Source: Leishmania infantum JPCM5 (Eukaryota; Euglenozoa; Kinetoplastea; Trypanosomatida; Trypanosomatidae). Taken from it: DNA of 64,000 nucleotides. The notes beneath the pieces are model-generated. The model ran no database searches, was not told where the DNA came from, and worked only from the letters and a program-made list of their open reading frames with translations. Position numbers and translations under genes: made by a program. The stretch is from NCBI RefSeq assembly GCF_000002875.2, contig NC_009387.2, positions 186,001 through 250,000 on the forward strand, written 5' to 3'. Below are positions 1 to 11,170 of the stretch, piece after piece; position 1 is the stretch's first letter, and each line of letters opens with the position of its first letter.

Positions 1-1379
1 CATGAGGAACACAGCAATGGAGAGTGTGCAGCTGCGCGTGGCGGGGCGTATTGGGTGTGTGGCTCCGAGATGCGCGGAAGGGGCCACCGGAAGGCGGAGA
101 GAGACAGGCAGACAGACAGAGAAGTGTGCCTCACCAAAGAAGAGGTTCGTGAGGGAGCCGCATGCGTCCAGCCCCTGCAGGCACACACACACTGACACGC
201 ACACACACATAAAGGGCACATGCACGCGCATACGTGAACGCGGACGTCTCTTCCGCGAATGCCGCGGTGGCGGTGGCGTGGGGGGAGGGAAGGCGAGAAG
301 GGCAAGTTCGACAGCGGTGAGGCACGCTTCTCAGCCGTTGGTCCTCGCTGGAGCGTAACTGCTCGAGAGGGCAAGAGAAACAATGTACACATGCGAAGAG
401 TGTGTGCGCGTGTGTGCGTGCACAGCAGCCCCACCACCCTTTCAAGCACGATGCACGCGCGCCCCCTCCCTCCCCCACCTCCCCTCAAACGTACTCCTCC
501 ACGAAACTTTCGCCAGCAGGCCCATCCATCCTCACTCAACGTCCCTTAGCTCACAGCAGCCGCTGCCACGGTGCCGCGCGTGCGTTAACGCACTTCAAGA
601 ACAGCACATCAGCTTCAGCAGCCCGCGAGAGAAGCGAGAAGCGCCGACGACGGAGCGCAACGCTCGATGAGGGCGTCACGAGTGGCTCGGCCAGACGACG
701 CACCAAGCCAGGGGAGAGGGGAGGGGGCTGTGGACGGCAGAAAGCACAAAGGGTAGAGAGAGCTGTAAGTGATGTAGCGCAACGCACGATCGCAGACGCA
801 CGCACACACGCACATGCGGCAGACGTGCACTGACGCCTGCACTGCGGTGTGCACATGTGCATCTCTTCTTCCGAGGGGAGGGGGCGTGAGAGACACGCCT
901 GGCACGCTACTGTGCAGAGGGCGGAGGAGAAGAGAAACGAAACAAGCAGAGAGTGCGCCTCAACCGTAAAGAATGCAACGTCTTTGCGCGCTCAAGGCCA
1001 CGTGCACACACTTGCCATCGTACGCACCAGAACCGCGCGCCACGACAAACAACGGAGATGAAAGACTGACAACCACATACAAGCTGGACCAGAGCCGAGC
1101 ACGCACGTGATCAGCGCCTCTCCCTCACCGCATCCCCTCAGACGGGCGCACTCCTTGCCAAAGACGCATCCTCGTACAAGGAGAAGAAACCTCAACGGAA
1201 ACACTTTCAGGAGCTCCGAAAAATACGCTAACAGAGGAGAGGGCGGAGCAGCACCTCCAACTGCCAGGGAGACGGGGGGGGGGGGTTGTACGCAAGCCCC
1301 CATGTATCCTCCATGCGTCCGACATGTCCGCAGTTCACCACACAGGGAATAAGCTAGAAAAGTATACACGCATGCGCGC
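1..1379. other. Intergenic DNA, no gene seen
   Basis: No reading frame here looks like protein. The stretch is rich in CA/GT dinucleotides (for example a CA run at about 179-211), purine-rich segments and a G-run near 1275. It lies downstream of the broken permease and beyond the retroposon-like block, so it is transcribed spacer or the end of the transcription unit. No telomere hexamer array or tRNA-like fold was recognised. Confidence 0.5.
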
Positions 1380-2400
1380 ACACCACCATCACCTCAGCCC
1401 GTACGCCTCTCACCGGGGCGGGTGTGCCCAGCAGAGGGGGCCCGTGCATCGGCAGGTGCCAGCGCACAAAGAGCCCACAGCCTGCCGTACCGACGGGGGC
1501 ACAGAGGGTGTGGGGGTGCGGCCACAGACACCCCATCAAGGGGGGGGCGCCCGTGCAGCGCGAGTGAGATGCGCGCAGTCAGATCATTGCCCCAGTCGAG
1601 GCGCGCTGTCAGCTTCAAGCGATCCGCGAATCCCGCGTAGCATACCGGGCACAGCGCCGGGCCGGCCGCCCTCATGGCACAAGCAGCAGGCGGGGGTGGG
1701 TGGGTGCCACAATGCCGGCGGCGTAATAGGCAGCACACCATCTGCGCCCCATGCTGTCACCGCCAGCCACCCGCCGCTGCAGCGATCCAAAATGCACGGA
1801 CAGGTGTCTGTGCGGGACTGCGTGAAGATGGTCTCCTGCGGCCTCGCGAGCTCAGCATCCGTGTTCCTCGGGTGTGGGACGACTGTCGCCAAGCACCTCT
1901 TGCTGTGGCGTGTCGCATCGTGCACCGCGGTTTTTTTTTAGGGGGAGCGGATATGCGGCTATCGACCTCGCGTCTGAGGACAGTACCCAAGTCCGCGATC
2001 CGTGCAGTTGGCGCCGGCCCCTCCTTCACTGCCGATGTCGCGAGCTTGTCAGCTTCGCCCTGCTGCACCAGCTCGCAATAGCCAACGACAAGCCGAGGTG
2101 AGCGACGCGCGACGACGACGACGACGGCGGCGGGCTCGTGGCGCCAGGACGACATGCACCGGAGCACCACTAGCAAGGCGTTATCCGTTACCAAAGTGTT
2201 GGTGGCTGCAAGAGTTGGGATGGCGAGGGACAGGGAGAGGGCAAGAGCACGCCACGGCTGCCGCTGTCGCTCTCGTTGCGCGAGGATCAGCACATCCGTG
2301 GCGCAGCAGCACAGACGCATCCATGAAACTGAGAGCAGCAGCCCTCTCTCCTCTACGCCAGGCTCCCTGACCGCGCCTCCCCGCCCCCCCCTGCCTGCCG
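1380..2400 (-). mobile_element. Possible SIDER-type retroposon remnant(s)
   Basis: This block is unique-looking and GC-rich, set between simple-repeat DNA and the permease 3' end. Read on the minus strand it includes an A-run (the T-run at 1932-1939), the kind of 3' tail that Leishmania SIDER retroposons carry. Near 1410-1440 the minus strand reads CACACCCGCC, which also occurs in the block near 46.35 kb. A CCCCGGTG word here recurs in the element at 62.4-62.8 kb. SIDERs usually lie in 3'-UTRs in the sense orientation, which fits a position just downstream of the permease. I cannot define the ends or target-site duplications, and it may be two adjacent elements (about 2390-1930 and 1930-1380). 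Confidence 0.35.
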
Positions 2401-2529
2401 CTCACTCACCAATTCCGCAGTGCGTTCCATTTATCTGCCGGTGTGGGTCGCATGCCACCAAGCGCCCAGGAGGGCTACCTCGTGAGCCGCTACTCGCACA
2501 ACGCCTCGTTCGTACGTTCCTGCCGCAGC

Positions 2530-4302
2530 TCAGGCGTACCTCTTCACCATGTCGCCGATCGTCACCGCTGTGCCAAAGACAATGGCGAGAACGCCGGCAA
2601 TCATGTTCACGTACGTCAGCCCCATCCGGACCCACCCCACGCGGTGCAGCGTCCAGCCGCCGAGGTACATCACAAGAAACGACGGCAGCAGGAAGGCAAG
2701 AACGCCGCCGCACATGCTGCCAAGCAGGTTGAACCCAATGTTGATGTCCGGCATGAGCAGGCCCAAAATCAAGGAGCACACGCACAGCGGAGCCGTGATG
2801 CCCAGGTGCAGTTGATAGGGGCAGGAGTCGATATCGTTTTTCAAGATGTAGAAGATCGGCAGGCGGCACGCCTGTCCACTCAGCGCGTACGCGACGCAGA
2901 TCTTCAGCAGGATGCCCATGTACGCAGCCAGCATCATGGGGTCGCTGCGCACGTGGTAGTACTTCAAGATCGACCCACTGATGTCTAGCCCAAACTCCGC
3001 GTAGCCAAAGAAGCCCACTACGAAGCACAGCATGCCGATCAGAGAGACGCTGCCACAGGCGTCGAGGAGCAGGTCTCTCGCGCTCGGGTGGCGCATCTCA
3101 TCGAACAGGCGGAAGCACAGGCCATGCCCAAGGAACGCGAAGATGAACAGCGTCAGACCGTTCACAGCGTCGATGCCGGTGGCGAAGTACTTGAGCTCGT
3201 GCAGGTGCGGCAGCCCAGCCGTCGACGAGTGCGCAACGACGGCGAGCACAAAGCAGATCACGAGTGTCACACCGATAATTGAGAAGTAGCGCAGCGACGC
3301 TACGCGACGCGGCAGGCACAGCGGCAGCATGCCGACCAGCCACACGAGCACCGCGAAGCCGCAGTGCAGCGGCACCGAGACAGTATTCGGTCCAGAGGCA
3401 CCGGCTGGCGCGCTGGACTACACAAAAGGCACGAGAAGATCAGACACCGCTGTCACGAAGCCGACCATGGTGCCAAATTGAAAGAATAGCATCACGCCAG
3501 CAACGATGTAGTCGGCTCTCGGGAACAGGATGCCAAGGCACGCGGACTCCCACGAGCGATACGGGCTGCGCTCGCACGTCACGCCGATCAGGTAGAAGGA
3601 GAAGACAACCAGCACCGCGCACACGACCATGAGAATGGCAGAGAGGAAGATGCCCGTTGTGTTGAAGCCGGACGCCATCGACACGATGCCGATGCCGAGG
3701 GTGTTGCTTGCCATGTTGAAGATGTTCGATACATGGCCACCAGGTGGCACAAGACGCTCTGCTATCTCCATCCACGCCGAAAGCGTGCTGTCGCTCAGCC
3801 AAGGCAGTCGCGAGCGTACCCATGGTCAGAGCCATCCCTCGTCGTTCGGCGGGTCTCCACCCTCGCTACGTCTCATCTCTTCTGCCATTGCAGCAACATC
3901 GTCGTCACTGCCACCATCGCGACGACTGCCCCAGCCGTGATGAAGCGGTGCAGCGCGTGCTTCAGCCTTCGATTTACGATGAGCTACAGCGCTCGGTGAC
4001 TCTGTATGGTGGATGATGGCGGTCAGACAGTCGCCCCTCGCTGCGGTCAGCGAGCCAACGCCAACGACAGGTACGTCTGGGCTGAGGTGCTCATTGCTGT
4101 GCTCCACCGCATTCGACGGCAGTGATGGCGGCACCCCGCGGAGGAACGCAGCGTCGAGGACTTCACGTGCAGCATCTTCACGAATTCCGCTTCGAATAAG
4201 GAAATGCTGCTGCTGCTGCGATGGCGGCGGCGGCACCGTACAGCGCTGTGGCTGGTCACGTTGTGGTAACGCGGTAGCGTCGCGCTGCGTCTTGAGTGTC
4301 AT
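2530..4302 (-). pseudogene. Amino acid transporter (AAAP family, trypanosomatid AAT type) interrupted by in-frame stops
   Basis: This is a polytopic plasma-membrane amino-acid permease of the AAAP family. The minus frame from ATG 3771 opens with the family start VPPGGHVSNIFNMASNTLG. It runs through hydrophobic segments to a TAG at 3418-3420, then continues in the same frame to TGA at 2530-2532 with about ten membrane segments in total. Sequence on both sides of the TAG reads as one permease: VSDLLVPFV before it and LPRRVASLRYFSIIG after it. No frameshift is needed. The same frame is also open upstream as a hydrophilic segment from ATG 4302 to a TGA at 3826-3828. If that is the true N-terminus, the original protein was about 590 codons with stops at codons 159 and 295. 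If the gene begins at ATG 3771, only the TAG matters. It could be a recent pseudogene, a base error in the assembly, or a readthrough gene. The family assignment is firm and the status is inferred. Confidence 0.85.
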
Positions 4303-6196
4303 AATCACTATATCTCTGTCTGTCTGTCTGTGACTGCCTCCTGCAGGGAGGAATGGTTGGACAGCGAATGTGTGGTGCCCGACGAAGCGAGGGGGGTGAA
4401 GGGTGCGGTGGCGTAGAACGGCTCTATGCGCGGCCGCAGTCGCCCCCTGGTGCCATGTCTGATGTGCGCCACTGGCAGGAAAGGCACGCACGCCAAAATG
4501 GTGACATTGAAGTCGGGCGGTGGAGGCGTAGGGAAGGAGTGAGCAACGTCGACGATGCACCGGCAGGGCCGGTGCGGAGTTCGAGAGACAGTGAAAGCAT
4601 ACGAGGAGAGGCGCGGAAGCGGAGCGGCACTCTTCGCCGTCAATCCTTTTCGTGGGAGATGCTGTGCCCTCCACCCCCCTCCCCACGCGCGTCCTCCGCG
4701 CAGAGGCAGCTGCGGCGGATGATTCGCAGAGTGCAGGGCAGAGAGCTGAAGGATCAGCGCGGAGACAAACGACATTCACGGCATCCTTGAATGAGCTCGG
4801 AGAAGCACACACACACAAAGACAGACAGACAGACAGGCCTGGACGCAGATGCATGCCCGCATACGCATGCGAGCACGAGAGTAAGAAACCCTTGTCAGTG
4901 TGTGTTGAGGGAGCGGGCGCGTGTCGCTCAGTGCACGCATGCCTGTGCGCTTGGCGCGCTTGCCTGGCGTATGGTTTAGAGCGCTGGTAGGCTGAAGAAC
5001 GGGTCGCAGCAAATGCGAAGAAGAAGAGATGTGCAGCGAGTCCACACGCGCGCGCCGTGCGAGGCGGATGGGCGAGCGGCGCATGGCGACTATCCCCCTC
5101 CCTTCTGTTTAAGTGAATGCGGTTGCATCGACGGGTTTGCCTTCCCTTCCTGCCGCCGCGCCGCTTCCGTCTGCTCGCTCCACCGCGAATAAGTTGAAGA
5201 CCGCAGCGCAGGAACTTAACCGGAAGCACAAGAGGGAGGGAGGGGACCTGCTGAGGCACGCCTGTACGCGTGCGTTTGTACAAGAGCGAAGGAAGCAGCA
5301 CACGCACATCTGGCGCGCGCGCAGGTGAACGGACGACGCGACACGACGACTCGAACACGCGATCCCTCACGCCCGTCCTTCCCTCACGCCAACGCCGATA
5401 ATACGCGCACATGTGTGTGCCGTGGGCAGGGGTGCGAGAGCATCAGAGACGGATGGAGCGCGTCTTCGAAACGGCATCGTGGGCGAGTCGAGCTATGACA
5501 TCAAGCAAACGCGCACACATGCATGGCCATCATCAACGCCGCCCCTATCCAACTCACTCCCTATATATGCACACACACACACACACGCACACACGCATCT
5601 ATAGAGAGCGAGCGAGTGAGAGTGATGCACAGATAGATAGATGTTCCTATGCGCTTAAGAAGACGCAGTGCGCACGTGCAGCCGTCCATCGCGCGCGCAG
5701 AGGTTGACTGTACCACCCTCTTCGGGCCCGATGGGCAGATGACGTGAAAGCATATACAGATAGATGTATGTATCAACGCAGGACGACAGAGGTAAGCATC
5801 CACACGCACACACACACGCACACGCACCTCCAGAGACGCGCAATACCGAAGATGCGGTGAGGCTGCGCCACACCGCATGCGCACAATCGGAGGAGAGCAC
5901 GCGTCGGCAAGAGCAAGACGCCAGCAAGCGAGGCAGATCCACACAAAAACGCGCACACATCAGCGGTATCAGGGAAAAGGGAAAAGGCAATAAAACGAAG
6001 ACGCCTTCCGAAGAAGGTCGAGTGGGCGGAAAGACGTGTGACGAGTAACCGATGTGGCGGGGCTAGAGCCGCAATAAAACCGTGAGCACCCTCGAGGCCG
6101 ATGCGCACGACGGCGCAAGACGGGCACAGACACATCTGCGTGCGCCGCAACCCTTGATGCCGCGTGCGTAGTGGACTCCACACGCTCACGCGCTGA
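4303..6196. other. Intergenic DNA between permease and porin
   Basis: No convincing gene was found. The permease frame stays open upstream of ATG 4302 to beyond 5300 on the minus strand, but the encoded sequence loses protein character and becomes repeat-derived Arg/Ala/His/Cys-rich text. A (TCTG)n tract lies at about 4315-4332, and CA tracts lie at 5569-5596 and about 5800-5826. The stretch should contain the porin 3'-UTR and the permease 5'-UTR. Confidence 0.5.
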
Positions 6197-7030
6197 TCAG
6201 TTGCGAGTGAGCGTCAGACCCGCCTTCATGGTCTTGTCTATTGACAGTACCAACGTCCAGCCGCCACGCAGGTTGGCGATGTACGAGGCGATCCAGTCGA
6301 GGTTCTTGTTGACGCGGACCTTGGCCGTGTTGCCGAGAATAACCTGGCAACCCCACTCCACTGCCATGGAGCCGTCCCATGTCATCGATTGCGGGTTCGT
6401 CGTCATGGTGGCTGCCACGCACGGCTGGAACTTGGGGTGCAGCGGGGCCTTGGAAACCATGCTCGCCGTGAGGTCGAGCAACCGGTTCGTCTGCGCCGTC
6501 AGCACAAGACCGTTCTTGGCCTCCAGGCGGCACGCCGCCGTCCAGTCGATTGTCTGCGACTTGAGGTCATACTTGGTGCCGCAGCCGACCTGAACACCGT
6601 CAACGGTGGCCATGCTGAGCGCCAACTCCACGGCCTTCTGCGTGAACTTGTCGTTGATGCTCAGGCGGCCACCCGCTATCGGCCTCATCGTCTGGTGGTT
6701 GACTTCCACCGATATATCGCACAGAGCCGGGCCCTTGTGGCCAATGATGGCCTCCACGCGGTGGTTATCGAAGTCCTCGGCGCGGACGGTGACCTTGACG
6801 TCGGTAAGGTCCCTCGACGCGAAGGTGAGCTTGCCATAATAGGCACCGCTGTCCGTCAACCCCTCAATATCCACGTTCACGCTGCCGTGGGTGTTGGAGG
6901 TGGTCGTGAGGGCGTACGCACCTCTGGGGGCCTTGCCCTTGCTCTCGACCTTCCACTCGCCGCAGCTGGAAAAGTTCTTCGTCAGCAGGTCGGTGGTGCC
7001 CTTGTTGTAATCCTTGAAGAGGGTTGTCAT
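6197..7030 (-). CDS. Mitochondrial outer-membrane porin, VDAC family (277 aa)
   Basis: VDACs form a beta-barrel pore in the mitochondrial outer membrane that passes metabolites such as ATP, ADP and organic acids. The protein starts MTTLFKDYNKGTTDLLTKNF, the usual VDAC N-terminal helix region. It has alternating beta-strand text throughout (for example VQVGCGTKYDLKSQTIDW near the middle) and ends in GWTLVLSIDKTMKAGLTLTR. The final KAGLTLT fits the polar-x-G-x-x-hydrophobic-x beta-signal read by the SAM complex. The length of 277 aa matches eukaryotic VDACs. ATG 7030 was chosen because upstream in-frame codons (TTG at 7051) are not standard starts. A paralogue lies upstream at 11.2-12.0 kb. Kinetoplastids carry a VDAC plus VDAC-like proteins, and I cannot tell which of the two is the main channel here. 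Confidence 0.88.
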   Translation of the reverse strand: MTTLFKDYNKGTTDLLTKNFSSCGEWKVESKGKAPRGAYALTTTSNTHGSVNVDIEGLTDSGAYYGKLTFASRDLTDVKVTVRAEDFDNHRVEAIIGHKGPALCDISVEVNHQTMRPIAGGRLSINDKFTQKAVELALSMATVDGVQVGCGTKYDLKSQTIDWTAACRLEAKNGLVLTAQTNRLLDLTASMVSKAPLHPKFQPCVAATMTTNPQSMTWDGSMAVEWGCQVILGNTAKVRVNKNLDWIASYIANLRGGWTLVLSIDKTMKAGLTLTRN

Positions 7031-8630
7031 GGTGTGGGGTGTGCCAATCAACAGAGGAAAGACAGAGACAGAGACACGTTCCTAGACGTGGCGGTGATGG
7101 TGATGGCGATGGTGGTCGTTCGTGCGCTCCTTGATATACGTTGTTGCCCCATCGCGTATACAGCAAAGGTTGGAGAGTTTGTTCGAGCCGACATTTGTGT
7201 GGGTGGGTGTGTTGGAGCGGGATGCGGGTGTTGTGCGCAGAGTCAGAGAGAGATTCAGGAATCAGAGGTGAGGTGCACAGTAAGTCGCGGGGCATTCTCT
7301 CTTTTTTTGTGTGTGTTTTCAACGTGTCTGTTTCTCTGCCACGGAACATGGAGCTTCACCTCCACTCGAGTACTCTCCACCCCCCCCACACACACACGCA
7401 CATCGGACCTGCCATGGGGCCCCCACTTGCGTGGTGCGAAGCATGCCGTAGGCACACACGCGTTACAGCCCATGCGCCGACCCAGTTGTCTGAAAGCACA
7501 GTCTCTGCATCGAGCCCGACCGATCCACACGCGCCGCAGGTCGGCTCACAGCCTTTCCCCCACCATGCCGGTCGCCACGTGGTGCATCTCCTCTCCCTCT
7601 CTCGGGGTTACAGGCAGGCTCCCCGCGTCAGCAGGCAGTATGAGAGCCGGCGGTGGGATACGCTCGAGTCACGCCGAGACTGCACCCATCATATGGATTA
7701 GCGCAAGCCTGTGCACTGTCGCCGGTCGCTTCGATGAAACGCCATCCAGGACCGCAACGCCGACATCAGCAGCGATACATCGCTCTGACCTCCCCGCATC
7801 GTCAGTACTGGGCCCTGTTGATACCACGCACCAGCAGTGGCTAAGTATTTTGGCAGTGAATGGGGGAGGGGGGAGTGAAGGAGTGGAGGATCAGCTCTTG
7901 TAATGGTGGATGTAGGTAAAAAAACGCGAGCACGCGTTCGCACACGCAAACACCTCTGAACAGCATGCGCTCCCCGTTGCCCTACCTTGGAGCATGTGCT
8001 GATCGAGAGCAGTGCGCGTTGAGCCTCAGAGAGGCGCGCCCGCACGCAAAACAGCGGGAGGGGGGTGCGAGAAGCGAAATACAGAGAGATGAATCCGCGC
8101 TGCCACGTCAGCGGCGTGCTCGGGGCCAACCACCGCCGCTGCAAGCGCAGTAGTCCGTCCTACGTTGCTTCACCCTTTATTTTTTTCATATACTTTTTTC
8201 TTTCGTCCTTCTTCGAGTGCTGTGTTTCGTGTTCGCTTACTCTAACGCCATCCCGCCACTGAAGTTCGATGCGCGAGGAGACTGCCTGTTTTTGCATCAC
8301 CCTGGGGGGAGAACCGGAGAGGGAGGGGGGCGGGGTGTGTGCGCGTGCACGCGTGTGTGCCCATGTCTGCTCTCTTTGACTCTACGCAGGTGCCCTCCTG
8401 TGAGAGCGGGCGTGCCCCACTAATCACTGTCCCTCCTCCCCACCCACCCCCGCCCCCACTCCAGCCCCTGAGTTCCAAAAGAAGTCGTCGACACAGGCCT
8501 CTTTATACATGCAGACACATACACGCACGTGCATGTGTGTCCCATGTCGACTGGTCGGTAATGATTTTTTTTTGGTTTTTCATGATGACGGAGGAGGGGA
8601 GGGCGGAGGAGGAGAGGAGGAGGGTAGGGC

Positions 8631-8633
<3 letters not shown>

Positions 8634-8658
<25 letters not shown>
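8634..8658. repeat. (TG)n microsatellite
   Basis: An uninterrupted TG dinucleotide run lies in the spacer between the two porin genes. On the transcribed (minus) strand it is a CA repeat. It is directly followed by T-rich sequence at 8671-8700. Confidence 0.9.
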
Positions 8659-8663
<5 letters not shown>

Positions 8664-8957
8664 GATATACCGTTTTTTTTTTGTTTGTTTTTTCTCTCCT
8701 TTTCACTTTTTTCTTTGTCTGACTCGTTTCTTATTTATTTTTTGTACCGCCCCCGCCCCTCTCTGACTGCCTGTCTCGTGCTGCCCCGCCTGTTCGCTCG
8801 CTCATTGTCCCCGACAGGGAAGAGGCGGTTGCGGTGCGGTGGAAGGACAGCCGCAGTTGCACCCACTCCACCCCACACACACACACCACCACCACCACCA
8901 CCACCTGCTCTCTTCTCCTTTTCGAATGCTCGTTGTTGCGGTCTCCGCATGCTTCCT

Positions 8958-8976
8958 TTATATATATATATATATA
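8958..8976. repeat. (TA)n microsatellite
   Basis: A TA dinucleotide run is followed immediately by a GT run (8977-8991). It lies in the porin-porin spacer. Confidence 0.9.
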
Positions 8977-9816
8977 CGTGTGTGTGTGTGGGAGTGGCTC
9001 TTGTTGTACACGCGGTGATGCTGACCGTTCCCGTCGCGTCGCTGTTGCGCGCGTGGCCACTCTCATGGTCCGTCTCCACACACGCACATATATATATATA
9101 CACTCCCTGCCCCCGATGCTGCTGCTGCTGCTCTTCATACACCGGCTCACGACTTGCCTCGGCGTGAGTCTGTCTGCGTGAGCAAGGCGGGCAGGGTGAG
9201 AGACAGAGGCTTCGACAGACGACACAGGTAGAGGAAGGAGACGTGCAACAACAACAACGAGAAGAGGAAGAGGTGCATGTAGCTGTTTGGGGTGGAGAGA
9301 GAGAGAGTAGCAAGTCGGCACACACACACACATAACAGAAACAGACGGGGACGCCAGAGAAGAGAGACTACGAAAGGGTGGGAAAGAGCTCGCTAGCGTG
9401 TGCATGCCACCCCTCCCTCAGCAGCCATAGCGAGACTAGAAAAGAAGCGAAGTCCACTAATGTTCGTAATACCTGACCGAGCGAGCGCGCACGCACGCAC
9501 GTCAGAGGATTCATGAAAGGAAAAAAAGAGGAGCGAAACGCGCATGGGAAAGATGGTGAGGTGAGCACACACGCACGCACGCACAGACACAGAGAGAGGA
9601 GGGGATGCGTTTACTTGCGCGGACACGTACATACCGGCACGCCGACACCCACGCAGACCGATATGCGGACTCGTGTGCAGGTGTGTCATGGGTGTTTGTT
9701 GTACGGGGTGCAGCTGAGTCGACCAGCATCGCGTCTTCGTGTGCGAACGAGGGCGGTGGCACGCCATACATCCAAAAAAAAAAAAGAGAAGCGAGTCAAC
9801 GGAAAACGAAGAGGCC

Positions 9817-9846
9817 GAAGGAGGGAGGGAGGGAGGGAGGGAGGGA
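9817..9846. repeat. (GGGA)n purine tract
   Basis: About six tandem GGGA/GGAG units form a pure purine tract on the plus strand. On the transcribed strand this is a C/T-rich tract, able to serve as part of a polypyrimidine signal. Confidence 0.8.
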
Positions 9847-11170
9847 GGAGGCCGATGATGATGAAAGAAGTGGGCGCGAGCACACGTACGCTATAAGGGT
9901 GTAAGTCCAAACAGAAAGCAAAGAAAAACAAGAGGAAACAAGGAACACAGCTGCGCAAGGACACTGATGGGAGGGTGGGAGAGGGGAGAGGGGTGGGATG
10001 GGGTTCTGTTTTCAGTTCCGTTCTAACTCTTCGCTTCGCGCCACTTCAGGACGTTTTCTCTCCGACCCCACCGGATGGAAGTGGGGAGGGGGGGGCAGAA
10101 GAGGAGGTGGTGATGGCGGTGGTCTTACAGCAGGGGGTGTTGGGATGAAGGATGAGAGATAAGGGTCCGTCTGTCCCACCGGTCGGTCGGTCTCTGCCTC
10201 GCCGTGGGCGTGGCAAGGACAACTTGGCGGGTGGGGTATATGAGGGGAGAGCTGAAGCACCGGGACGCACACTGAGGGGATAAAGTAACGAAGGCAAGGC
10301 GCTTGTGTGTTGCCTCCTCCTCCGCTGCCGTGCCTTCGGACCTTCACAGTCACACCGCGCTGCTGCACGTGTGTGCGCGCGCCATGATCGCCCCCGCGAC
10401 CTTCCTGCGTAAAATCTTCGCCCCCTACCGCGCGCTCTCGCCGGACCCGGTCCACGATCCGTCACCCCCGCGCCTGCGCGTCAGCCACTGCGTGGATACG
10501 CCTGTGGTGTGGGCTAGCAACACACGCGCACAAAAACCTGAAGCTGTGGCGGCAAAAAGTCGCGCGATGAAGTGAGAGTGCGCGGTGAAAGATTCGGGCT
10601 CTCTTCATCGCTTACCTTTTACGGCATGCGGCCCTACGGCCGGACTGTTTTCGGCGTTCTGTGGCGATGCGCGCAGACGGCGAGAGGGCGCGAGATGTGT
10701 ACAAGCCACGTGTACGCGCACGGCCTACCAAGCACAACGTGCGCATCACACGGGGGAAGGAGAGCCACACAGGGCCCCAGCACAGCTGCGCCACTGCCGA
10801 CATCCTCCAGAAACGGTAGAGGCAAAGGAAAAAGCCGACCGGCAGCGTGCGCGCGCGAGGCGGAGACAGAGGGCGCCAGAGTCACGGCGAGCACCTTCAC
10901 ATGCCGCCCCGTTGCTCGGCCACTCTGCTTTGCTTGTCGATTTTTTTCTTTATTCCTCCTCGACTCCCGGTACTGCGTCTCTCGCTCAGCCCAGTTCTCC
11001 TTGTCGCCCACAACCGCATCACCGCCATTCACCATTCGAGTCTTCTCGGACCGTCCACCTCCATCTTTCCATCTCCTTGTGCCACTCATCATCCTGTCTC
11101 TTCCCCTCCCTTCCTTGTGCGTAGATATTGCCCACTTTCTTTAATGCCATGCGTGCATGCCCTTTAGCGC

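Larger units (their letters stand above)
7031..11170. other. 4.1-kb spacer between two porin genes
   Basis: This is a long repeat-rich spacer with no supported gene. It holds (TG)n at 8634-8658, (CAC)n at about 8881-8905, (TA)n at 8958-8976 and about 9087-9100, and a (GGGA)n tract at about 9817-9846, plus many polypurine and polypyrimidine runs. Around 10.30-10.60 kb the sequence becomes GC-rich and less repetitive, with a short plus-strand frame that I do not accept as a gene. The spacer should include the 3'-UTR of the upstream porin and the 5'-UTR of the downstream one. Confidence 0.5.

Noticed and set aside
4303..5412. Upstream continuation of the permease frame as one long protein
   Set aside because: Beyond ATG 4302 the text is repeat-derived (Cys/Arg/His-rich) with no splice signal before 5412. 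It is an open frame by composition only.
6389..7903. A 504-codon plus-strand open frame
   Set aside because: It lies antisense to the 277-aa porin and its spacer, has no protein-family character, and arises from GC-rich third positions of the porin gene.
10384..10575. A 63-aa plus-strand protein (MIAPATFLRKIFAPYRALSP...)
   Set aside because: It looks mildly protein-like but opposes the transcription direction, has no splice signal and overlaps equally open minus frames.
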